Positions 1 through 5,226 of a DNA stretch of 5,992 bases are shown here, piece after piece. Each line of letters opens with the position of its first letter. The stretch's first letter is position 1. The stretch spans positions 1 through 5,992 of the forward strand of contig QMRV01000119.1 in the NCBI GenBank assembly GCA_003649445.1. The letters are read 5' to 3'. The notes under the pieces were generated by a model. The model saw nothing but the letters and a program-made list of their open reading frames with translations. It was not told where the DNA came from and did not search any database. The position numbers were made by a program, and so were the translations under genes. This stretch comes from Thermoprotei archaeon (GTDB lineage: Archaea > Thermoproteota > Thermoprotei > Thermofilales > B15-G2).

Positions 1-1
1 G

Positions 2-163
2 GAGGCTATTTTGAGGTGGGTTTCTTCTGTTGAGGAGGAGTCTGTGTTTTTTGAGGGTGATCCTGTTGAGGTTATTGATGGTGTTCTTTCTGATGTTAGG
101 TTGGATTCTGTTGAGCTTCAGCACAGGATTAGGGATATTTGGGCTTCTAAGGTGTTGGAGTAG
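2..163 (+). CDS. 3' end of a probable VapB-like antitoxin (5' end outside window)
   Basis: A reading frame is open from the window edge for 53 codons and stops at TAG 161-163, ending in the residues IRDIWASKVLE. It is rich in acidic residues (for example VEEESVFFEGD). The last base of its stop codon is the first base of the GTG start of the PIN-domain gene, a tight coupling typical of type II antitoxin-toxin pairs; that position is the main reason for calling it an antitoxin. The DNA-binding N-terminus expected of a VapB/AbrB-type antitoxin lies outside the window, so the family cannot be confirmed. The stretch is unusually rich in G and T on this strand. It could instead be an unrelated small gene. 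Confidence 0.5.
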   Translation, partial: EAILRWVSSVEEESVFFEGDPVEVIDGVLSDVRLDSVELQHRIRDIWASKVLE

Positions 164-582
164 TGTACTTGGTTGATACTAATATTTTCTTGGAGGTTAT
201 GCTTGGCCGCAGTAGGAGCGGGGAGTGTAAGGAGTTGCTTAGGATGTTTAGGGATGGGAAGGTGAAGGGTGTTGTAACCGATTTCACCATTCACTCGATT
301 ATCGTGCTGCTTGATAGGTTTAAGAAGCTTGATGTGTTAAAGAATTTTCTGCTAAGTCTTACAGCTTATAAGGGCTTATACGTCTACCCTACCTCCATAG
401 GGGGAGAAGCAAAGGCTGTTGATTTAGCTAAGGGAACAGGGTTAGATATGGATGATGCTATTCAGTACTATGCTGCTCTATCTATTAACGCCAAGGCTAT
501 AATTTCGTTTGATAAGCACTTCGATAATTTAAAGATACCGCGGAAAGAACCCAAAGACATAGTAGAAGTGTATTCTAAATAG
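163..582 (+). CDS. vapC: VapC-like PIN-domain ribonuclease toxin
   Basis: This 139-residue protein has the length and layout of a single PIN domain. It opens with the beta-strand motif YLVDTN, giving the first metal-binding acid at Asp5. The pair Asp97-Asp98 lies in LDMDDAIQYYAA, and Asp117 lies in IISFDKHFDNL, the usual third and fourth acids. VapC toxins are Mg-dependent RNases that cleave tRNA or rRNA when freed from their antitoxin. The segment that often carries a second acidic residue reads TDFTIHSIIVLL, with His44 and no Glu; from memory, some archaeal PIN subfamilies share such a DFxxHSI motif. GTG 163 is chosen as start because it overlaps the upstream stop by one base and places the VDTN strand at the very N-terminus. 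A T-rich tract follows the stop. The PIN fold is clear; toxin activity is inferred from family and context. Confidence 0.88.
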   Translation: MYLVDTNIFLEVMLGRSRSGECKELLRMFRDGKVKGVVTDFTIHSIIVLLDRFKKLDVLKNFLLSLTAYKGLYVYPTSIGGEAKAVDLAKGTGLDMDDAIQYYAALSINAKAIISFDKHFDNLKIPRKEPKDIVEVYSK

Positions 583-601
583 TATTTTATTTCATATTTT
601 T
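583..601 (+). terminator. T-rich termination tract after vapC
   Basis: Immediately after the TAG of the PIN gene the sequence reads tattttatttcatattttt, with runs of four, three and five T. Archaeal RNA polymerase typically stops at oligo-T tracts without needing a hairpin, and no strong stem is visible here. The position directly behind the toxin stop codon fits the end of the antitoxin-toxin transcript. Confidence 0.5.
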
Positions 602-695
602 GCGCCATTTTCTCTACGATATCTACTTCGGTTCACAACGTTTTACAGTAAGCTGCTATCGGTTCCGATATTGGTGTTGGTTTTAGTGTTGCTAG

Positions 696-1135
696 CATCT
701 ACTTTGCTGTCTTGCTGTGGAAGCTACGTGGTTCATAGGGGTTAAGGTTCTTCCCTGTTGAGAGCCTAAGAGACATGTTGTTTTTACTCAGATTCATGAC
801 TTTACGTATATTGGTAAAGAACATACTAAGATAACCAGTATTGAAGCATTATCTTTTAAGATTACGCCTGAGCCTCGGGAGAGTGTTCTTACTCCTTCGT
901 CTACTCTTGTAGCTATAGGTTGGGTTGCTGATGAGAAGCATGTTGTTCTAGGTTTAGAAGCTACCCCATTGGGGAAGCTTAATGGTTATACGCAGGCTTC
1001 TCCTAGTTATCTAATGCCGCGAATACGGAGTCTTTCGGGCTTACTAGCCATGTTCTCGCTTATGAGGAGGTTTTAAGGGAAGAAGCTTGGTTGAAGAAGT
1101 TTAATGAGCCACGTTTTTATACCTGCGTATGCTGA
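696..1135 (+). pseudogene. Decayed gene of unknown function (stop plus frameshift)
   Basis: One frame reads on from about 696 (…WFIGVKVLPC), is broken by TGA 759-761, and then stays open from 762 to about 1010 with protein-like content such as HVVFTQIHDFTYIG and LVAIGWVADEKHVVLGLEA. Near 1011 a loss of one base would move it into the next frame, which continues plausibly as FGLTSHVLAYEEVLREEAW and LKKFNEPRF to TGA 1133-1135. No ATG, GTG or TTG lies at a sensible N-terminal position in the long frame, and no ribosome binding site is apparent. Upstream, about 640-720, is T-rich and reads as a hydrophobic stretch in more than one frame (for example VPILVLVLVLLAS); this could be the remnant of a signal peptide or membrane helix. 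The family is not recognised. The 3' end overlaps the convergent minus-strand gene. Positions 602-695 hold nothing else identifiable. Confidence 0.4.
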
Positions 1136-1477
1136 GAACGCTCTCATCCCTGTTAGTATTTTCTCGTAGCTGTATAAACTATGCTTAGTTTCTATGAGAA
1201 TTATTTTTCCTCCAATGTTATGTTCTTCAATTATTAGGAAGTAGATCATTGCTGGCTCTGTTGCTATGCTTCTTATCGCTAATGTTCTTTGAGGAGAATA
1301 TTCAGCTATGTTTTCTAGGTTTCCAATGATCTCTTCCACTACTTTTACTATGTTTTCTACAGGTAGAAATTTGAATCCTTTACTTACTCTTCTCTTTACT
1401 TCGTTTAGGTTTTTTGACTCCCAATACTCATATTCGAAGAGGAATAGACGTTTTATATTGTCTCTAGTTATTTCCAT
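1073..1477 (-). CDS. Hypothetical protein, possibly truncated at the C-terminus
   Basis: This is a 134-residue reading frame on the minus strand starting at ATG 1475-1477, with a good AGGAG ribosome binding site (complement of 1489-1493) eleven bases upstream. The first roughly 120 residues look like a real soluble protein: a charged helical N-terminus (residues 2-60), then a segment with strand-like character around IGGKIILIETKHS (residues 88-99). The E96-T-K98 triplet after a hydrophobic strand recalls the (D/E)xK half of nuclease folds, but no partner acidic motif is convincing, so no function is assigned. The last 20 or so residues, ending QPSFFP, lie opposite a region that reads as protein on the plus strand, so the original C-terminus may have been lost. 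It is divergent from the MFS gene. The family is not recognised. Confidence 0.6.
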   Translation of the reverse strand: MEITRDNIKRLFLFEYEYWESKNLNEVKRRVSKGFKFLPVENIVKVVEEIIGNLENIAEYSPQRTLAIRSIATEPAMIYFLIIEEHNIGGKIILIETKHSLYSYEKILTGMRAFSAYAGIKTWLIKLLQPSFFP

Positions 1478-1488
1478 CGTTTCGTAGT

Positions 1489-1493
1489 CTCCT
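1489..1493 (-). promoter_or_regulatory. Ribosome binding site of the minus-strand hypothetical gene
   Basis: On the minus strand this reads AGGAG, complementary to the archaeal 16S rRNA 3' end, with eleven bases to the ATG. It is the strongest Shine-Dalgarno site in the window and supports the 1477 start. Confidence 0.55.
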
Positions 1494-1589
1494 ATTCTCT
1501 ACTTGTTAGAACAGGTTTTCATGTATGCTTATTGCTTGTTTGCAGTTAAAAGAGTTAAGTACGGTGGAAATATTTGTCTCTAGGTAATG

Positions 1590-1599
1590 TTTAAATTTT
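1590..1599 (+). promoter_or_regulatory. Archaeal TATA-like box for the MFS gene
   Basis: The sequence TTTAAATTTT lies about 37-46 bases before ATG 1636. With the usual 24-26 base spacing to the start site, transcription would begin near 1618-1622, leaving a leader of about 15 bases. An 8-bp direct repeat, tctaggta, flanks the box at 1579-1586 and 1620-1627; the second copy includes a weak AGGT ribosome binding motif nine bases before the ATG. The placement fits a core promoter, but AT-rich DNA makes chance matches common. Confidence 0.45.
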
Positions 1600-1635
1600 C
1601 TATGATTTTACATTCTTAATCTAGGTAGCGCTACT

Positions 1636-2856
1636 ATGTTAAACGATTTTGACGCGGGCAGTACACGTTGGAGGAACAATGTTTTTCTACTTAGCCTCTA
1701 TAATGGTGCTGAAGGTGTTTTCTCCGGGCTTTTATGGTCTATTTATGCTGTTTACCTTGTTGAATTAGGTTTTTCAGGTATTGAATTCGGCTTCGTTAGC
1801 ATGCTTAATGCTCTTGTAGGTGGTTTTCTTAGTTTAGTTTCAGGGTTAATTGTTGATAAGTTTGGTGCAAAGTTCCTGCTGATATTAGGACATATTATGC
1901 GCTCTTTAGGCATAGTGTTTTTATGGTTAGGTTCTTTTATAACCATTTCAGCATACTCTATTGTTTCAGGGTTAAGTACAGCTCTTTTCCTCGCAGCCCA
2001 CAATGTGATCTTAAGTTTGTCTGTACCTAGAGAGAAAATGCATTATGCTTTTACTCGTGTAGAAGCATTGATGCTGTTAGGTATGTTTTTCGGAGGCTTA
2101 GCCGGATGGATTCCGAAAATAGTTTCTGATGCTTACGGTTTACCTTTAGTAGAGTCATATAAGCTAACTTTGCTTTTATGCTCTGTTGGCTCATTTATTT
2201 TGGTTACCCTACTGCTTATGATTAAGGAACATCCTAAAGGAGCCGATAGGGTTCAAGTAGGAGAGCCGAACAGAGAGGAGCTTAAAGAGTTTAGAAGAAT
2301 CATTTTAAGCCTTGGCATTGCAGCTATTCTTGTAGGTTTAGGTGCCGGAATATCTATTCACATTATTGGCTTTTATTTCGCTAAAAAATACGGCATAACT
2401 TCTGGAGAATACGGTAGCCTATTTGCGGCGGAAAATTTAGCTATGGGGTTACTTATGCTTATCACACCTAACATAGCTGATAGAGTTGGAGGGCCTCTAA
2501 AAACGTATCTTGCACTAATTTCCTTATCGATACCTTTCCTGTTAGCTATAACATTTGTTAACTCGTTTATGGTAGCTGCTGTACTTTACTTTATTAGAAC
2601 AACACTAATGAATGCAGCTAACCCATTGTATACAGCTGTTGCTATGCGGCTAGTTAAACCTAGTTTAAGAGGGAGAACTATGGGGATTATTATTGCTTCG
2701 CGAAACATTTTTGCAGGTATAGGTAGATTCTTTGGAGGAACACTACTAGATGTAGATTTAGAACTTCCGCTTAGAATAACTGCGGTAATGTATGTGTCCT
2801 ACGTATTATTCATAAAGTTTATGATAGAGCCTTTGGTTAAAACCGAAAGTGCATGA
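1636..2856 (+). CDS. Major facilitator superfamily (MFS) transporter
   Basis: This 406-residue, strongly hydrophobic protein has the standard MFS architecture of two six-helix halves joined by a charged loop (about residues 196-222, KEHPKG…REELKEFRR). A motif-A-like loop between helices 2 and 3 reads GLIVDKFGAK (residues 70-79), and a weaker counterpart, ADRVGG, appears near residue 281 in the second half. Near the C-terminus LRGRTMGIIIASRN followed by a Gly-rich helix (FAGIGRFFGGTLLD) is typical of drug- or metabolite-transporting MFS members. It is expected to be a secondary transporter in the cytoplasmic membrane; the substrate cannot be read from the sequence. ATG 1636 sits behind a TATA-like box and a weak AGGT motif. 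The frame is undamaged, in contrast to what follows: its TGA directly abuts the remnant of a ModA-like gene in the same reading frame. A minus-strand open frame inside it is a shadow. Confidence 0.9.
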   Translation: MLNDFDAGSTRWRNNVFLLSLYNGAEGVFSGLLWSIYAVYLVELGFSGIEFGFVSMLNALVGGFLSLVSGLIVDKFGAKFLLILGHIMRSLGIVFLWLGSFITISAYSIVSGLSTALFLAAHNVILSLSVPREKMHYAFTRVEALMLLGMFFGGLAGWIPKIVSDAYGLPLVESYKLTLLLCSVGSFILVTLLLMIKEHPKGADRVQVGEPNREELKEFRRIILSLGIAAILVGLGAGISIHIIGFYFAKKYGITSGEYGSLFAAENLAMGLLMLITPNIADRVGGPLKTYLALISLSIPFLLAITFVNSFMVAAVLYFIRTTLMNAANPLYTAVAMRLVKPSLRGRTMGIIIASRNIFAGIGRFFGGTLLDVDLELPLRITAVMYVSYVLFIKFMIEPLVKTESA

Positions 2857-3283
2857 GTCGGTACTGGTGGTCCTGAAACCGTTTGCGTAGGTGAACATGC
2901 TGTTGAATTAATGGAATTTAATGGATTATACGATAAAGTTAAAGGGAACATTGTTGTTTATGCTGAAAGCTACTCTAAAACGGCAATGCTCCCCGCAGTT
3001 AATGCTGTAGACGCTATTATTGGTTGACATGTGTTCCACTACCAGTACCCTAATAAAACAGATATTGTGTGGCTTAAACCCGAGCAGATACCGAGAATAT
3101 CGTATATTCCTATAGGTGTGCTTAAGTATTCGGAAAACTACGATGCTGCATTGAAGTTCATAGAATTTGCTACATCTTCTCTCTTCATTAAGGAGGTTTT
3201 TAGAAAAATATCATTACTTTGCTAGCGTAGAGGAAGTTAGAAAATATGCTCCGTACGCACAAGTACCTACATTTAAATCTTAA
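2857..3283 (+). pseudogene. modA: Truncated ModA-like molybdate/tungstate-binding protein remnant
   Basis: Starting at the base after the MFS stop, the sequence encodes the C-terminal half (about 140 codons) of a periplasmic-binding-protein-like oxyanion receptor. GGPETVCVGEHAVELM and LYDKVKGNIVVYAES match the ModA pattern of a phosphate/oxyanion loop followed by 'LWDKVK…VYAE'. TGA 3025-3027 interrupts IIG-HVFHYQYP, where a tryptophan (TGG) would be expected. The frame continues through IPRISYIPIGVLKYS and ALKFIEFATSS to an A5 run at 3204-3208, where one extra A shifts the frame; the next frame completes RKYHYFASVEEVRKYAP and ends at TAA 3281-3283. The whole N-terminal half, signal sequence, start codon and promoter are missing. 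The remnant resembles ModA more than the WtpA family of the intact gene at 5226. Its end overlaps the permease start by 38 bases. It cannot make a functional receptor. Confidence 0.85.
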
Positions 3284-4073
3284 CGGCCTGGTTTACTTTT
3301 TAATTCTCATAGTAGCTGCTTTAGCTCTTGCAGTAGTGTTAGTGTCTATTATTTTTTTAGTATTTATTATTTTATGGTCTAATCCTGAAGAGTTAACGAT
3401 GGCCTTAGTTTCTTCTGAAGCCCTATTCGCTATTAAGCTTAGTCTTATAACAGCTTTAGCATCAACCACAATCGCTCTTCTACTTGCTATACCTGTTGCT
3501 TATAGTCTTTCGAGATCTAGTTTCAAAGGTAAAACGATTATTGAAGCTTTTCTTACGCTTCCCTCCGCAATGCCCCCGATAGCTTTAGGTGCTGCGTTAT
3601 TGGTGTTTTTCGCAAATACTGTTGTTGGTAAAGCTGTTAATGCCGTGATCAACATGGTTTTTGAATTACCTGGGATTGTTGTAGCTCAATTCGCAGTAGT
3701 GTTTCCCCATGATGGTTAAGGTGTTAAAGTCGTCATTTGACATGGTTGATGTAAGGTACGAGGCTGTTGCTAGAACCTTAGGTTATAGTAGGTTTATGAC
3801 GTTAATTAAAGTGCTTATACTTATATGTAAATCAGGGCTCTTTGCCTCATTCATTCTTGGATTTAGTAGGGCATTAGGAGAGTTTGGTGCTTCTGTTACA
3901 TTAGCTAGTGCAACAAGATTAAAACGGAGACGTTGTCCATAGCGATTTGTCTTTCACTAAGCTCAGGCAACATTTCCTTAACTGTAGCTTTAATCATAAC
4001 CTTGCTTTTCATAGCGTTTACTACGTTAATTATACTTCATATCATAGAGAAGAAAGGTGTTAAAATTATTTAG
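3246..4073 (+). pseudogene. modB: ModB/WtpB-like oxyanion ABC permease with two frameshifts
   Basis: Read through its three frames, this encodes about 275 residues, close to the usual length for the molybdate/tungstate permease. Segment one (3246-~3705) carries an N-terminal membrane helix and the conserved stretch FLTLPSAMPPIALGAALLVF. A CCCC run at about 3703-3706 holds one base too many, shifting the frame; segment two contains the EAA loop for docking the ATPase, YEAVARTLGYSRFMTLIKVL (3757-3816), and LGEFGASVTLASATRLK. An AAAA run at 3921-3924 lacks one base, returning to the original frame for ETLSIAICLSLSSGN, a last helix and TAG 4071-4073. The usual 'LP' after the EAA loop reads LI. 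The two shifts cancel, so the gene would be intact with two single-base changes. It lies between the modA remnant and the broken ATPase gene and is non-functional as read. The shifts could be sequencing error, but its neighbours are clearly decayed. Confidence 0.85.
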
Positions 4074-4686
4074 GAAGTTGAAAAAGGGCTAATGCATAGT
4101 TTAAGATCGATAAGGAAAATACGGTTCGTGCGGTTTAAAACGATGTACCGTTTGACATCGCTGGAAGCGAAGTAGTTGTGCTTTTAGGACCTAATGGTGC
4201 AAGTAAAACAACGCTTCCCAATATTATAGCTGGTGTTTAGTTGAGCCGGACTCGGGCACTGTAATAATAAATGGAAATGTAGTTTTTGAAAAATTCAGTG
4301 GAGTTAAGGTTTATGTTCCTCCTGAGCGTAGAGATATAGGCAATGTTCTTTCCCCATCTTACACTTTCAATCTATGGGAAAAAGCAAAAAGTAGCGTTAG
4401 CTAGGGCGTTAGCGCCTGAGCCTAAACTTTTTATTTGCTTGATGAACCTATTAGCTCTATAGATTCTGGTTCTAAAGAGGTTATTAAAAAGAACTTAAGA
4501 AGTATTCTGAAGAAGTTCAAGGTTGCAACACTTATAATAACCCATGACCTTAACGATGGTTGGTCTCTGGCTAGTAGAATTTTTATTACTTAGGGGACGC
4601 ATAGTGTGTGATACTATATATTGAAAAATATGTTCTTAACTAACATTAATTCAAAAGATGTTGCAAAGTTTTAAGGATTAAATGTT

Positions 4687-5070
4687 TTGAAAGGCAGAGT
4701 TTTAGAGAAAATAGAAGACTATGTGTTAATACAATGCGATGTATTCGATGTAGAACTTGTAGCATTAAGTAGAGGTAATGTTAAAGTCGGGGATAAAGTA
4801 TTAATTGTCCTTAGACCTGACGATGTAGTAGTGCATGAGAGAGTGTATTCGGACAAAGCTAAGAATAGTATGAAAGCCGCTGTGGAAAGCGTTCAGATAT
4901 CAAAATGCAACGTTAAAATAAAACTAATAATACATGACAACATTGTAATGAATGCCGAAATAAGTGAAGGATACATAATAACCATCATAACCATCCTAGG
5001 TAGAATACGTGAAGGCTCTGAAGTTCAAGTTCACGTACCACCTAACTGTATTAATGTATGCAAACTCTAA
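4687..5070 (+). other. Open TOBE-domain segment of the broken ATPase
   Basis: From a TTG at 4687 to TAA 5068-5070 the frame is open for 127 residues and covers essentially the TOBE (oxyanion-sensing) domain of the ModC/WtpC family: LKGRVLEKIEDY, then VKVGDKVLIVLRPDDVVV, and a second half ending REGSEVQVHVPPNCINV. The same frame extends back through TAA 4672-4674 to SKDVAKF, so the TTG is not a natural gene start but an internal Leu codon. No promoter or ribosome binding site precedes it. In intact relatives this domain can bind molybdate or tungstate and shut off transport. A free-standing product is conceivable but unsupported; the segment is best read as the surviving tail of the pseudogene. 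Confidence 0.6.
4978..4995 (+). repeat. 9-bp perfect tandem duplication in the TOBE segment
   Basis: ataaccatc occurs twice in direct succession, producing an Ile/Thr-only stretch IITIITI in the second half of the TOBE domain. It keeps the frame. It looks like a replication-slippage duplication in sequence under weak or no constraint. Confidence 0.6.
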
Positions 5071-5181
5071 ATGGCAACTTACCTATTCTTCAAAGAAAGT
5101 ATGGAGTAAGTGTTTCTCGTTACTTCTGAACTAATTTACTGGTCGTGTTAGCTGATTAGGTTTTAGGTGATTATGAAAACA

Positions 5182-5190
5182 CTTATATTA
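5182..5190 (+). promoter_or_regulatory. TATA box (with BRE-like A-run) for wtpA
   Basis: CTTATATTA is preceded by a purine-rich GAAAAC (5175-5180) that fits a BRE. It lies 36-44 bases before ATG 5226, which puts the transcription start near 5210-5214 and leaves a leader of about 12-16 bases. This is the best-placed promoter in the 155-bp spacer between the dead ATPase gene and wtpA; the rest of that spacer shows no gene. Confidence 0.55.
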
Positions 5191-5201
5191 CGCTATTTTT
5201 A

Positions 5202-5226
5202 GTATCCGTTATCAGGTATCCGATAA
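5202..5226 (+). promoter_or_regulatory. Candidate operator: overlapping direct and inverted repeat at the wtpA start site
   Basis: GTATCCG occurs at 5202-5208 and 5216-5222, a 14-bp spacing, and TTATC (5209-5213) pairs with GATAA (5222-5226) across eight bases. The element lies between the TATA box and the start codon, over the predicted transcription start, where an archaeal repressor would block polymerase. A ModE-like or other oxyanion-responsive regulator is a guess from the gene controlled; short repeats of this kind can arise by chance. Confidence 0.35.

Larger units (their letters stand above)
4092..5070 (+). pseudogene. modC: ModC/WtpC-like ABC ATPase, heavily decayed
   Basis: Fragments of an oxyanion-importer ATPase can be followed in order across changing frames. 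NDVPFDIAGSEVVVLLGPNG precedes Walker A at about 4187-4213, which reads GPNGASKTT (Ser for the conserved Gly). VEPDSGTVIINGNVVF and PPERRDIGNV follow; then FPHLTL runs almost at once into a distorted signature, LSIYGKKQKVALARAL (4364-4411), so the Q-loop glutamine and roughly 50-60 residues of the helical domain appear deleted. Walker B (LDEP, 4438-4449) lies after a one-base loss, and the H-loop (THD, 4540-4548) is present. In-frame stops include TAA 4136-4138 and TAA 4672-4674, and frames change near 4238, 4348, 4437, 4591 and 4610. The regulatory TOBE domain (4675-5070) is a single open frame, with the RPDDVVVHER motif and a 9-bp tandem duplication. Total damage rules out an active ATPase. 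Confidence 0.88.

Noticed and set aside
480..612. Minus-strand small frame of about 43 codons overlapping the end of vapC
   Set aside because: It is antisense to the conserved C-terminal half of the PIN domain and shows no independent coding features.
1752..2003. 83-codon open frame on the minus strand inside the MFS gene
   Set aside because: It lies wholly opposite a well-supported membrane transporter, its translation has no domain-like features, and no ribosome binding site precedes it.
3031..3225. 64-codon open frame as a stand-alone small gene
   Set aside because: It is an internal segment of the ModA-like remnant bounded by the TGA at 3025-3027 and the frameshift near 3208; its start is an internal Val codon with homology continuing upstream.
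3709..3942. 77-codon open frame as a separate permease gene
   Set aside because: It is the middle portion of the single permease gene between the two frameshifts; the conserved sequence continues on both sides in another frame.
2857..5070. All disruptions explained as sequencing errors in an intact operon
   Set aside because: Some shifts lie in homopolymers, but the modA start and N-terminal half are missing, the ATPase has an internal deletion and altered catalytic motifs, and neighbouring genes are clean.
5071..5225. Short ATG frame (12 codons) after the ATPase remnant
   Set aside because: Far too short, no conservation evidence, and it lies in the spacer that carries the wtpA promoter.
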